Positions 8,250 through 16,103 of a stretch of 48,186 nt of DNA are shown one piece after another. The notes under the pieces are model-generated. The model was given only the letters and a program-made list of their open reading frames with translations, did not search any database and was not told the DNA's origin. Each line of letters starts with the position of its first letter. The stretch's first letter is position 1. The position numbers and the translations under genes were made by a program. The DNA lies in NCBI GenBank assembly GCA_029063085.1, contig JAIDOW010000001.1:1-48186 (forward strand), given 5' to 3'. The DNA comes from Lachnospiraceae bacterium. Lineage in GTDB: Bacteria > Bacillota > Clostridia > Lachnospirales > Lachnospiraceae.

Positions 8250-9914
8250 ATGAGTATGATTACGATAAATATTGAACATTGCGAATATGAGATAGAAGAA
8301 GGAACCCGTCTGGAGGAGATTGCAAAGAAGTATGGAGTTTGCGAAAAGGGAGAGATTGTACTGGCTTATAGGAACGGTCATTTGTGTGAACTGTATAAAA
8401 AAGTAAAAGAGCCGGCAGAGATTTCTTTTGTAAATACAGCGGATAAAATTGGTTTTGACACATACAAAAGAAGCATGATTTTAATGATGATGAAAGCCTT
8501 CAGGGAGGTTTTAAAAGAAAAGGGGACGACGGGAAGAATCCGCGTGCTTTTTTCTCTGGGGAAAGGTTTTTATTGTGAACTGGACAGCAAAAAAGTACAG
8601 GTGTCGCAACAGCTTTTGGATGAAGTGGCATCCAAGATGAAAGAACTGGTGGAGGCAGATATACCTATTGAAAAACATACATACCAGTCATATGACCTGA
8701 TGAAACGGTTTACTGCACAGGGGAGAACGGATAAGGTACGGTTGTTCAGATATCGCCGTGCTTCCAATGCCAATGCATACTGTCTGGAAGATTTTGAGGA
8801 TTATTATTACGGTTTTATGGTGCCGTCTACCGGATATTTACGATATTTTGCACTCTATGCGTATGAGACCGGATTCGTGTTACAAATGCCGGACAGAAAA
8901 GAGCCGTCCCTTGTTCCGGAATTCAGACCGCAGCGTAAGCTGTTTGAAGTTTTAAAACAGTCTGATGAATGGGGCGTGATGCTGAATGTAGATACGGTGG
9001 GCGGATTGAATGATGTGATAGCCAATGGTGGAATTAATGACCTGATGCTGGTACAGGAGGCACTTCAGGAAAAAAATATTGCTGAAATTGCGGAAAGGAT
9101 CAAACGTGAGAATAAGAAGATCATACTGATCGCAGGTCCCAGTTCATCGGGGAAAACATCATTTTCCCATCGGCTTAGTATTCAGTTAAGAGCCATGGGG
9201 ATGTCGCCGCATCCGATTGCTCTGGATAATTATTTTGTAAACAGGGAACTGACCCCGAAAGATGCAGATGGCAATTATGATTTTGAGTGCATAGAAGCTA
9301 TGGACGTCAAGACGTTTAATGAGGATATGGCAAAGCTGTTAAATGGGGAAGAGATTTCAATGCCTACTTTTAATTTTCTGTTGGGAAAGAGAGAATACAG
9401 GGGAGATAAGTTAAAGCTTCAGCAAAATGATGTATTGGTGATTGAAGGGATTCATGGGCTGAATCCGGTAATGTCAGAAAAACTGCCAGAGAACAGTAAA
9501 TTTAAAATATATATCAGTGCACTGACCCAGCTGAATGTCGATGAACATAACCGGATTGCCACGACGGATGGACGGCTGATCAGAAGAATTGTAAGAGACG
9601 CCAGAACGAGGGGAAACAGTGCACAAAAAACTATAGAAATGTGGGCTTCTGTGAGACGTGGGGAAGAACATAATATTTTTCCATATCAGGAGGAAGCAGA
9701 TGTCATGTTTAATTCTGCACTGATTTCTGAGTTACGGGAGATAAAACCCAATGTGGAGCCGCTGCTTTTTGCGATTCCCCGTGAGGCAAAGGAATATCAG
9801 GAGGCAAAAAGACTGCTTAAATTTCTGGATTATTTTCTGGGCATCAGCTCCGAAAATATACCCAATAACAGTATATTAAGGGAATTTGTGGGCGGAAGCT
9901 GTTTTCCGGTGTAA
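8250..9914 (+). CDS. Nucleoside (uridine kinase-like) kinase fused to a ThrRS-like N-terminal half
   Basis: The protein is a 554-residue fusion. The first part resembles the TGS and editing-associated (SAD) domains of threonyl-tRNA synthetase: an IEEGTRLEEIAKKYG ubiquitin-like start and a YRRASNANAYCLEDFEDYYYG block. The second part is a P-loop phosphoribulokinase/uridine kinase domain with the Walker A GPSSSGKTS near residue 296, ALDNYFVNRE, and VIEGIHGLNP. This architecture recurs in Clostridia and Thermotoga and is annotated as nucleoside kinase. The ribosome site GAAGGGAGAACG precedes ATG 8250. Its actual phosphate acceptor is not known. It may end the dnaG-rpoD block, since a new promoter follows. 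Confidence 0.88.
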   Translation: MSMITINIEHCEYEIEEGTRLEEIAKKYGVCEKGEIVLAYRNGHLCELYKKVKEPAEISFVNTADKIGFDTYKRSMILMMMKAFREVLKEKGTTGRIRVLFSLGKGFYCELDSKKVQVSQQLLDEVASKMKELVEADIPIEKHTYQSYDLMKRFTAQGRTDKVRLFRYRRASNANAYCLEDFEDYYYGFMVPSTGYLRYFALYAYETGFVLQMPDRKEPSLVPEFRPQRKLFEVLKQSDEWGVMLNVDTVGGLNDVIANGGINDLMLVQEALQEKNIAEIAERIKRENKKIILIAGPSSSGKTSFSHRLSIQLRAMGMSPHPIALDNYFVNRELTPKDADGNYDFECIEAMDVKTFNEDMAKLLNGEEISMPTFNFLLGKREYRGDKLKLQQNDVLVIEGIHGLNPVMSEKLPENSKFKIYISALTQLNVDEHNRIATTDGRLIRRIVRDARTRGNSAQKTIEMWASVRRGEEHNIFPYQEEADVMFNSALISELREIKPNVEPLLFAIPREAKEYQEAKRLLKFLDYFLGISSENIPNNSILREFVGGSCFPV

Positions 9915-9937
9915 GGCATTCTGTTAAGTTATGCAAC

Positions 9938-9961
9938 TTTTGTCGCATAACCAATAATGTT
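9938..9961. repeat. Seven-bp inverted repeat downstream of the kinase gene
   Basis: GTTATGC (9938-9944) and GCATAAC (9955-9961) form a perfect inverted repeat around a 10-base spacer. No T-run follows, so it is not a good intrinsic terminator. It could be an operator or a transcript-stabilising hairpin. Confidence 0.4.
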
Positions 9962-10013
9962 GGAATATTTTGTGAAATAATTATAAAAAAGTTAAAAGAA
10001 ATTGTGCAATATA

Positions 10014-10042
10014 GTGACAAATTAATTCACATATGTTATAAT
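10014..10042 (+). promoter_or_regulatory. Strong sigma-A promoter with extended -10
   Basis: The -35 GTGACA (10014-10019) is 17 bp from an extended -10, TGTTATAAT (10034-10042). It drives the gene at 10090, with a predicted leader of roughly 40 bases. Confidence 0.8.
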
Positions 10043-10089
10043 AAGAGTGTTAAAATTTAGTAATTCTATTCTTTAAGGAGGGCTGTTTT

Positions 10090-10809
10090 ATGGGTACATC
10101 AGGACAAAAATTCGACTTACCACAGATGAAAGAGTATTTTGAAAAGCAGATACCGAATATCAGGCTGTTAAGCGATATGACTCTTAGTGAGACTGATTTT
10201 AAAAGCTTAGGCGCCAAACTCAAATCGGCCTTTTCTTTTACGGACCGTAAAGAGGATATTAGGGATATCATGATATGTTATCTGGTGTATTGGGTATATG
10301 CATTAATTTACTGGAATGAAGAGAACGGGATTCATGATGAATTGACGGATTTTTGTGCAGGACTTCCGCAGTATCAATTAAGACATCATTTTCAGCTTTT
10401 GCTGGACACATTTGCAGATTATAATATAGATAAATTTGATTATTGCGGTACTAGTGTGGAAGAGCTTTGTTCTATACTGATTGCAAGGCATGCAGGAATC
10501 CCTAATGATGAGAAGTATCAGGTTTTTGAACTTATTGATGATTACAGAAACCAGAATGTTTCGGTAGACAGGATGGTGTCAGATATCTATGCACATCTGC
10601 CCTACAAGAGTCAGTACATATTTTCTTTGCTGGATAATGATACCAGACAGGATATCATATGGGAAATTCGGACGATAATTGCTGAGATTTGTGCAGGAAC
10701 ATATTCAAGAGAGGAACTGCTTTCCAGGTATCCGCATACATCTGTCAGTTTGATTGATTACTGTTTTTACTGGCAGGAGGGTAAGGCACTTTTAAATCAG
10801 GCGAGATAA
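10090..10809 (+). CDS. Unrecognised 239-residue soluble protein
   Basis: I do not recognise this family. The protein is acidic, predicted mostly helical, and has no signal peptide, membrane span or nucleotide-binding loop that I can see. It is rich in Tyr, Asp and Leu, with aromatic stretches such as YLVYWVYALIYWNEENG near residues 63-79 and DYCFYWQEGKALLNQAR at the C-terminus. The central segment has regularly spaced hydrophobics compatible with a helical bundle. The ATG follows AAGGAGGG, and a near-consensus promoter lies upstream, so it should be well expressed. It forms a single-gene unit ended by a hairpin that may also terminate RNase P RNA from the other side. Confidence 0.75.
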   Translation: MGTSGQKFDLPQMKEYFEKQIPNIRLLSDMTLSETDFKSLGAKLKSAFSFTDRKEDIRDIMICYLVYWVYALIYWNEENGIHDELTDFCAGLPQYQLRHHFQLLLDTFADYNIDKFDYCGTSVEELCSILIARHAGIPNDEKYQVFELIDDYRNQNVSVDRMVSDIYAHLPYKSQYIFSLLDNDTRQDIIWEIRTIIAEICAGTYSREELLSRYPHTSVSLIDYCFYWQEGKALLNQAR

Positions 10810-10811
10810 TT

Positions 10812-10853
10812 CCCGCAAGCAATGAACTAAGCGTGCGTGATGACTTAGTAATA
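10812..10853. repeat. Possible degenerate copy of a palindromic intergenic element
   Basis: GCAAGCAATGAACTAAGCGT, followed within about 15 bases by ACTTAGTAAT, resembles the fuller element in the leader at 20414-20467. The two agree at 14 of the first 20 positions, and both carry a CTAAG/CTTAG- or CCAAG/TTGG-type hairpin. The similarity is imperfect. Confidence 0.3.
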
Positions 10854-10867
10854 GGATATATAAATAG

Positions 10868-10924
10868 AAGGGACTTAAGCACTGAGATAATTTCTCTTTT
10901 TGCTACAGTCCCTTTGTTTGTTTG
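10868..10924. terminator. Bidirectional intrinsic terminator between the 239-aa gene and rnpB
   Basis: AAGGGACT (10868-10875) pairs with AGTCCCTT (10907-10914), with further partial pairing inside. On the plus strand TTTGTTTGTTT follows, a fair T-run for the gene at 10090. On the minus strand it lies just beyond the RNase P RNA 3' end and probably terminates it, though that T-run is weaker. Confidence 0.7.
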
Positions 10925-10930
10925 AAAAAT

Positions 10931-11276
10931 GACTCAGACGATAAGCCGGGTTATGTCGTTGAATGATCATCTATCTAGACCTGCCGTTGCCGACAGGTTC
11001 AAGCGACCTACCCGGGAACGTGACGGGCCGCCACATCGTTCCCTGTTCGGTCTTGCTTCGAGTGGGGTTTACAGAGCCTGTTTTGTTACCAAAACAGCGG
11101 TGAGCTCTTACCTCGCCTTTCCACCCTTACCATAAAAATGGCGGTATATTTCTGTTGCACTAGCCTGGGAGTCGCCTCCACCGGACGTTATCCGGCACCC
11201 TGCCCTATGAAGCCCGGACTTTCCTCACCTGCCGCCTTTCGGCTGTTGCAGCCGCGATCATTTGTCTGAGTCGGTC
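10931..11276 (-). ncRNA. rnpB: RNase P RNA (M1-like, type A)
   Basis: This is the catalytic RNA that trims tRNA 5' leaders. Read on the minus strand, the conserved P4/J regions are plain: GAGGAAAGTCCGGGCT near the 5' end, AGGGCAGGGTGCC, then a GGTAAGGGTGGAAAGG segment, and a 3' GACATAACCCGGCTTATCG. The terminal stem closes between GACCGACTCAGAC at the 5' end and GTCTGAGTC at the 3' end. The length, about 346 nt, and layout suit the ancestral type-A form used by Clostridia rather than the Bacillus type B. Ends are placed from the terminal pairing and the promoter, so they are good to a few bases. Confidence 0.96.
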
Positions 11277-11279
11277 TTG

Positions 11280-11308
11280 ATTTTAGCATAACATTCAGGT
11301 TTCTTCAA
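11280..11308 (-). promoter_or_regulatory. rnpB promoter
   Basis: On the minus strand, -35 TTGAAG (plus 11303-11308) and the -10 TAAAAT (plus 11280-11285), extended by an upstream TGC, are 17 bp apart. Initiation would fall within a few bases of the RNase P RNA 5' end. The -35 lies inside the 3' end of the HNH/AP2-like gene, so the two loci overlap functionally. Confidence 0.7.
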
Positions 11309-12104
11309 TCTTTTTCTCTGTATAGTGCAAAATACGTTTGGAGACAGGTATCTGCTCATATGCGTTTTGGTATTCTTTGGTGGAATATTCATTAATGTAA
11401 TTTTTTACATATTTTTTGTGAATGCCATTGCCGGCTAAAATATCTACAGCTTTGTTGTAGGCAATGGCAGCGGTGATTTTGTCTGCATACCGGCCAACGA
11501 GATAATTACCATGGATATGGATAACGCATTCATAGAAAACCTGTCCGTTTTGTTCTATGCGTGTCACGCCAATATATTCATTTATTATTTTGATATTTTC
11601 GTACCGGAAATCGTATTCATTGTGATTTACAAATATATAATCAATCCCTTTTTTAGCATAGTTTTTGATACCATAACGGGAAAGAATGCTATACTGGCTC
11701 CCATAGTCACAGATAAAAAAATAACCTCCGCGGATTTGGATTTTATGGTTGGCATAGAAGAACAGGTCTTCCCTGTCAAAAATGAGAAATCTGTCTGGAG
11801 CAAGATAGTAATAGAAAAAACCTGTTTGCAGGTAAATCGGGGTTTTAAAATAGATTCCTGAATTTCTGTAATTCATTAAGACTACGAATTTGGTAAAATC
11901 CAGAGCAAAATCTTCGGTGTAGTCTGTCAGCTGATATTGATTCTTACGTATGATATTGCAGGCTTCCGTATAGGCTTTCCCTGCCTTTTTGGGAGAGTTG
12001 AAACTTCCTAAGCTTATATGTTTTGACAAAATGGTGATAGAAGAACGGTAATAGATACTTCCGTCTTTTCTTCGGGCTTTTGTGACACCGGGAAAATTTG
12101 GCAT
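11295..12104 (-). CDS. Degenerate HNH homing-endonuclease-like protein with two AP2-type DNA-binding domains
   Basis: The 269-residue product has an AP2/ERF-like beta-sheet domain at each end: FPGVTKARRKDGSIYYRSSI (about 4-50) and YIGVTRIEQNGQVFYECVI (about 177-224), each with the GxF/GRY...A..AY tail. Between them lies a segment matching the HNH endonuclease core: SRYGIKNYAKKGIDYIFVNHN then EYDFRYENIKIIN. Aligned to the usual VDHINHN...DNR.ENLR, the catalytic His becomes Phe and the central Asn becomes Phe. I infer loss of cleavage with DNA binding kept, a possibly domesticated homing enzyme. GGAG lies ahead of the ATG. It abuts rnpB, whose promoter overlaps its end. Confidence 0.7.
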   Translation of the reverse strand: MPNFPGVTKARRKDGSIYYRSSITILSKHISLGSFNSPKKAGKAYTEACNIIRKNQYQLTDYTEDFALDFTKFVVLMNYRNSGIYFKTPIYLQTGFFYYYLAPDRFLIFDREDLFFYANHKIQIRGGYFFICDYGSQYSILSRYGIKNYAKKGIDYIFVNHNEYDFRYENIKIINEYIGVTRIEQNGQVFYECVIHIHGNYLVGRYADKITAAIAYNKAVDILAGNGIHKKYVKNYINEYSTKEYQNAYEQIPVSKRILHYTEKKIEET

Positions 12105-12180
12105 ATGTGTATTCTCCTTTATATTATAAGATATGCTCTTGTCTGTATATTATAATAGATAATAATGAAATATAAAATGC

Positions 12181-12209
12181 TTGACCTTTTGTTTATGAAA
12201 CAATATAAT
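12181..12209 (+). promoter_or_regulatory. Sigma-A promoter for the 3D-domain gene
   Basis: The -35 TTGACC (12181-12186) and -10 TATAAT (12204-12209) are separated by exactly 17 bp, placing a start near 12216 and a leader of about 55 bases. Confidence 0.8.
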
Positions 12210-12271
12210 TTAAACGTATATGTCTATTAGGAAAAAAGTTGTGTACTAAGAAATATAGAAGGTGATCTGGA

Positions 12272-13141
12272 ATGAAAAAAAAGGGTAATTTTAAGACTAT
12301 CATATGGATTCTTGTACTTTTTCTTTTTGCAGGCCTGATAGCGGTATTTGGATACAGGGTAATAGTGACTGCGGATGAGGTGCCGGGGAAATTAAGCAGT
12401 ATTTCTGTAGCTGCCGGTAACTTAAACTATTCTGGCTGCACCATGAAAAAGGTCCAGAAGGTAAGCTATGATGTGATGAAGTATGGATATATGGATGATC
12501 TGCTTCTGGCTCAGATGGATACCCTGGATGAACGGTATGAATTTGAAAGGATGGAAGAGATTCGAGCCATCAATAATCTGACAGCCATGAGTGAAAAAAC
12601 AGCAGATAAGCTGGCTTACCAGCAGGCTAAAGCGCAAAGGGAAGAGGCAGAAAAGATTGCAAAAGAAGCCGCAAGGCTGGCTCAGATGGCGAAAGAGGCT
12701 AAAATAAGAATGGTCGCACAGCAGATTCGTGAAAAGGAAGAGGGGAATTCTGCGATCAATACCGGAGGCAGCGGGAATACCGGTTCTGGTGATACAGCTT
12801 CTAAAGGTGGTAAGAAAGGAGAACCCGTATATGCGTCGACCCACGGTGACAGTTTAGGGAAATTTGTGATTACAGCATACTGTACCTGCCGTGTATGCTG
12901 CGGCGTATATTCAGGCGGCAACCGTACTGCAAGTGGAACGGTTCCTACTTCCAACCATACAATTGCGGTAGATACCAGTGTGATTCCATTTGGAACAAAG
13001 GTCGTGATCAATGGACAGGTTTATGTGGCAGAGGACAGAGGTGGTGCCATTAAAGGCAAAAGAATAGATATGTTTTTTATGACACACAGTGAGGCACTCC
13101 GATGGGGAAGAAGAACCATGGAGGTGTATCTTGCAGATTAG
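12272..13141 (+). CDS. Membrane-anchored 3D-domain protein (probable peptidoglycan-active)
   Basis: The 289-residue protein has a basic N-terminus, one membrane helix (about residues 9-28), an outside Lys/Glu/Ala-rich coiled coil (about 80-155), a Gly/Ser/Thr linker and a C-terminal 3D domain. That domain shows the three defining Asp residues in VDTSVIPFG, AEDRGG and RIDMFF, plus the entry motif ITAYCTCRVCCG. 3D domains have a double-psi beta-barrel lytic transglycosylase fold, as in B. subtilis YuiC and YocH, so peptidoglycan cleavage or remodelling outside the membrane is the likely role. The start ATG follows GAAGGTGATCTGGA. It has its own promoter and is followed by threonine synthase. 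Confidence 0.87.
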   Translation: MKKKGNFKTIIWILVLFLFAGLIAVFGYRVIVTADEVPGKLSSISVAAGNLNYSGCTMKKVQKVSYDVMKYGYMDDLLLAQMDTLDERYEFERMEEIRAINNLTAMSEKTADKLAYQQAKAQREEAEKIAKEAARLAQMAKEAKIRMVAQQIREKEEGNSAINTGGSGNTGSGDTASKGGKKGEPVYASTHGDSLGKFVITAYCTCRVCCGVYSGGNRTASGTVPTSNHTIAVDTSVIPFGTKVVINGQVYVAEDRGGAIKGKRIDMFFMTHSEALRWGRRTMEVYLAD

Positions 13142-13230
13142 AAAAAAGATATATGATACGGATATAATTATGCAATGAAAGCAAAGTAATGCTGGATATA
13201 GAATCATTTTAAGAAAAGAGGATAAACAAA

Positions 13231-14718
13231 ATGGCAGTAACTTACAAAAGTACACGTAACAGTAAAGAAACAGCAACCGCGTCCCAGGCGATATTAAAGG
13301 GTTTGGCAGAAGGTGGCGGTCTTTTTGTACCGGATTGCATTCCTGCATTGGATGTGGACTTCAATAATCTGGCAAAAATGAGTTATCAGGAAGTGGCGTA
13401 CGAGGTGATGAGCCGTATGCTGACGGATTTTACGGAAGAAGAGTTGAAATATTGCATTAACAGTGCATACGACGAAAAATTTGATACACCTTGTATTGCT
13501 CCACTGGTAAAAAAAGCAGGTGCACATTATCTGGAATTATTCCATGGTGCGACCATTGCATTTAAGGATATGGCACTTTCCATATTGCCGTATTTACTGG
13601 TTACTTCTGCAAAAAAGAATAATGTGAAAAATGATATTGTTATTTTAACCGCAACTTCCGGTGATACCGGCAAAGCAGCACTTGCAGGGTTTGCGGATGT
13701 ACCGGGTACCAGAATCATCGTATTTTATCCGAAAAACGGGGTAAGCCCGATTCAGGAAAAGCAGATGGTAACCCAGAAAGGGGATAATACGGCAGTTGTC
13801 GGTATTATCGGCAATTTTGATGATGCCCAGACGGGTGTCAAGAATATGTTTAATGATAAAGAACTTGCAAAGATTATGGATGAAAAGGGATTCCAGTTTT
13901 CTTCTGCAAATTCCATTAATATCGGGCGGCTTGTACCACAGATGGTTTACTATGTGTATGCATATACTCGTCTGATCGCAGATGGGGAGATTAAGGCAGG
14001 GGACAAGATTAATGTAGTAGTCCCTACCGGTAATTTTGGTAATATTTTAGCTGCTTATTATGCAAAGGAAATGGGACTTCCTATCGCCAAATTTATATGT
14101 GCGTCCAATGACAATAAAGTATTGTACGATTTTTTTGAGACAGGAATATATGATAAGAACAGGGACTTTATCTTAACTACATCTCCGTCTATGGATATTC
14201 TTATTTCCAGTAATTTAGAGAGATTGATCTATCGTATTGCAGGGGATGATTCCGATAAAAATGCAAAGCTTATGAAAGAGCTTACCGAGGAAGGAAGATA
14301 TGAAATTACGGATGAGATGAGGAAGAATTTATCTGAATTTTACGGAAATTACGCAAGTGAGGAAGAGACTGCCCGAACAATTAAAAAGGTATATGAGTCA
14401 GATCATTATATTATGGATACCCATACTGCTGTAGCAGCTACTGTTTATGACAAATATGTGGATACAACCGGTGACCGGACACCTACGGTAATCGCATCTA
14501 CTGCAAGTCCATATAAGTTTACCAGAAGTGTTATGGAAGCGGTTGATGGGAAATATGCTTCCCAGTCTGATTTTGAATTGGTAGATGAATTAAACAGATT
14601 GTCGGGTGTTAAGATACCGCAGGCGATTGAAGATATTCGCAGTGCAGAAGTATTGCATGATACAGTATGCGACAAGAGTGAGATGAAAACGACGGTTTGT
14701 AATATTTTAGGGCTTTAA
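13231..14718 (+). CDS. thrC: Threonine synthase
   Basis: This PLP enzyme converts O-phosphohomoserine to threonine, the last step of the pathway. The cofactor Lys is in LFHGATIAFKDMALS (K112), and the phosphate-binding glycine/serine loop reads TATSGDTGKAAL. The N-terminus with the TRNSKETATASQAILKGLAEGGGLFVP block and the 495-residue length fit the longer bacterial/yeast-type threonine synthase. The ATG follows AAAGAGGA. No T-box leader or other threonine pathway gene is visible. The queuosine operon leader starts only about 43 bases after its stop. Confidence 0.95.
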   Translation: MAVTYKSTRNSKETATASQAILKGLAEGGGLFVPDCIPALDVDFNNLAKMSYQEVAYEVMSRMLTDFTEEELKYCINSAYDEKFDTPCIAPLVKKAGAHYLELFHGATIAFKDMALSILPYLLVTSAKKNNVKNDIVILTATSGDTGKAALAGFADVPGTRIIVFYPKNGVSPIQEKQMVTQKGDNTAVVGIIGNFDDAQTGVKNMFNDKELAKIMDEKGFQFSSANSINIGRLVPQMVYYVYAYTRLIADGEIKAGDKINVVVPTGNFGNILAAYYAKEMGLPIAKFICASNDNKVLYDFFETGIYDKNRDFILTTSPSMDILISSNLERLIYRIAGDDSDKNAKLMKELTEEGRYEITDEMRKNLSEFYGNYASEEETARTIKKVYESDHYIMDTHTAVAATVYDKYVDTTGDRTPTVIASTASPYKFTRSVMEAVDGKYASQSDFELVDELNRLSGVKIPQAIEDIRSAEVLHDTVCDKSEMKTTVCNILGL

Positions 14719-14760
14719 AATATTTCATTGAAACATCTGATATGGACGAATCGGAATTGG

Positions 14761-14803
14761 CAGACAGTTCATTAGTACCATCCTGTCTCTAAACAAAACT
14801 AGG
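14761..14803 (+). promoter_or_regulatory. preQ1-I riboswitch aptamer
   Basis: P1 is AGACAG (14762-14767) with CTGTCT (14783-14788). The loop TTCATTAGTACCATC between them matches the preQ1-I L1 pattern, and the tail CTAAACAAAACTAGGG is the typical A-rich L3 ending in an ACTAG. TTAGT (14772-14776) pairs with ACTAG (14798-14802) to form the P2 pseudoknot. Its place ahead of queD-queE-folE-queC matches the class exactly. Binding of preQ1 (or preQ0) should reduce expression. I recognised it by structure and context; no covariance search was done. Confidence 0.85.
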
Positions 14804-14844
14804 GCTGAATAAAGTGAAAGAAATAGTGATGTCATTATTATACA

Positions 14845-14892
14845 AAAAGCACTTGTATTCAGGTATGGATGGATATAGGTGCTTTTGACTTT
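14845..14892 (+). terminator. Riboswitch-linked intrinsic terminator ahead of queD
   Basis: AAAAGCACTTGTAT (14845-14858) pairs with ATATAGGTGCTTTT (14873-14886), with two G-U pairs, followed by GACTTTT. It sits 42 bases after the aptamer and before queD, as expected for an attenuation platform. How ligand binding is relayed to it was not resolved by eye. Confidence 0.75.
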
Positions 14893-14944
14893 TAAAACTG
14901 CTTTGGATCGTCCGATTTAGAAAGGCTGGGAAAAGGGGAAAGAT

Positions 14945-15364
14945 ATGTATACATTACAGGCAAATGCAAGCTTTGACAGTGCACATTTTTTAAAGGGATA
15001 TGAAGGAAAATGCAGTAACATTCATGGACATCGGTGGATTGTAGAAGTTACAGTGGGATCTGAGGAAATAGCAGAAGCAGGACAGATTCGTGGAATGGTG
15101 GTTGATTTTAAAGATTTAAAAGAGGATTTAAACCGGTTGGCGGCTGAACTGGACCATAGTCTGGTGATTGAGAAAGGAAGCCTTAAGGAGTCCACAAAAG
15201 AGGCATTGCTAGAAGAGGAATTTCGTATAGTAGAGCTGCCGTTTCGTCCAACTGCTGAAAATCTGGCAGAATATTTCTATGATGCAATGGACGAAAAAGA
15301 GTATCAGGTGGTCTTGGTGAAAGTGTATGAGACCCCAAATAATTGTGCAGGATATAGCAGATAA
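14945..15364 (+). CDS. queD: 6-carboxy-5,6,7,8-tetrahydropterin synthase QueD
   Basis: QueD turns dihydroneopterin triphosphate into 6-carboxytetrahydropterin, the second step to preQ0. The zinc ligands are H14 in FDSAHFL and H27/H29 in CSNIHGHRW. The catalytic Cys is C23, and the LDHS...PTAEN blocks typical of the PTPS family follow. Its 139 residues and GKCSNIHGH context fit QueD rather than the eukaryotic pyruvoyl-type enzyme. It is the first gene of the operon, behind the riboswitch and terminator, and its stop is nine bases before queE. Confidence 0.95.
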   Translation: MYTLQANASFDSAHFLKGYEGKCSNIHGHRWIVEVTVGSEEIAEAGQIRGMVVDFKDLKEDLNRLAAELDHSLVIEKGSLKESTKEALLEEEFRIVELPFRPTAENLAEYFYDAMDEKEYQVVLVKVYETPNNCAGYSR

Positions 15365-15373
15365 GGAGCAGTT

Positions 15374-16087
15374 ATGGGAGAATTTCATGTAGTGGAACAA
15401 TTTGCAAGTATTAACGGTGAAGGAAAAAGAGCCGGACAACTGGCATATTTTATCCGTTTTGCAGGTTGTAATCTGTCCTGTGCATATTGTGACACCAAAT
15501 GGGCAAATGAGCAGGATACAGATTATGAGATTTATGACGAGGGAACGCTGTATCAGATGATAAAAAAATCGGGGATAAAAAACGTTACCCTGACCGGAGG
15601 CGAGCCGTTGTTGCAAAAGGATATAAAGGAACTGTTAAGACTGCTGCGGAATGATAAGGAAATTCTTGTTGAAGTTGAAACAAATGGGAGTATTGATATT
15701 AGTCCCTATTTGCTGAGGACAGAGGATGATAACAGGGAGCTGGCAAAAAGAAACGGAGAAAAGGATAATGTTTCCTTCACGCTGGATTACAAATTACCAG
15801 TAAGCGGAATGGAGCAGAACATGTGCCTTTCCAATTACAGGAATGTAAGGGCTTTGGATACTGTGAAATTTGTTGTAGGAAGTAAAGAGGATCTGATTCT
15901 TAGCCAGAAGATAATCAAGACCTATCAATTGATAGAAAAAGGCTGTGGGATTTATTTAAGTCCCTGTTTTGGTGTAATGGAAGCAGCACAGATGGTAGAA
16001 TATCTGGTTGAGCAAAATATGAATGATGTAAATATACAGTTGCAACTTCACAAATTTATCTGGGATCCGGATAAAAGAGGTGTGTAA
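15374..16087 (+). CDS. queE: 7-carboxy-7-deazaguanine synthase QueE (radical SAM)
   Basis: QueE rearranges 6-carboxytetrahydropterin to 7-carboxy-7-deazaguanine using an iron-sulfur cluster and SAM. The cluster-binding CX3CX2C motif is intact in [11 protein letters not shown] (C32, C36, C39). The substrate start [20 protein letters not shown] and the radical-SAM TGGEPLLQ block follow. The C-terminal half is small, as usual for this compact family. AAGGAG precedes the ATG. It is the second gene of the operon, and its stop lies 16 bases before the chosen start of folE. Confidence 0.95.
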   Translation: MGEFHVVEQFASINGEGKRAGQLAYFIRFAGCNLSCAYCDTKWANEQDTDYEIYDEGTLYQMIKKSGIKNVTLTGGEPLLQKDIKELLRLLRNDKEILVEVETNGSIDISPYLLRTEDDNRELAKRNGEKDNVSFTLDYKLPVSGMEQNMCLSNYRNVRALDTVKFVVGSKEDLILSQKIIKTYQLIEKGCGIYLSPCFGVMEAAQMVEYLVEQNMNDVNIQLQLHKFIWDPDKRGV

Positions 16088-16103
16088 TGGAAAGGAGAAC
16101 AAA

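Noticed and set aside
10929-11135. Plus-strand ORF within the RNase P RNA
   Set aside because: It is antisense to conserved ncRNA sequence and has no ribosome site.
11511-11861. 116-codon ORF antisense to the HNH/AP2-like gene
   Set aside because: The minus-strand frame has domain resemblance and a ribosome site; this frame has neither.
13142-13230. T-box or other leader ahead of thrC
   Set aside because: The 89-base gap is too short and lacks the T-box sequence and terminator.
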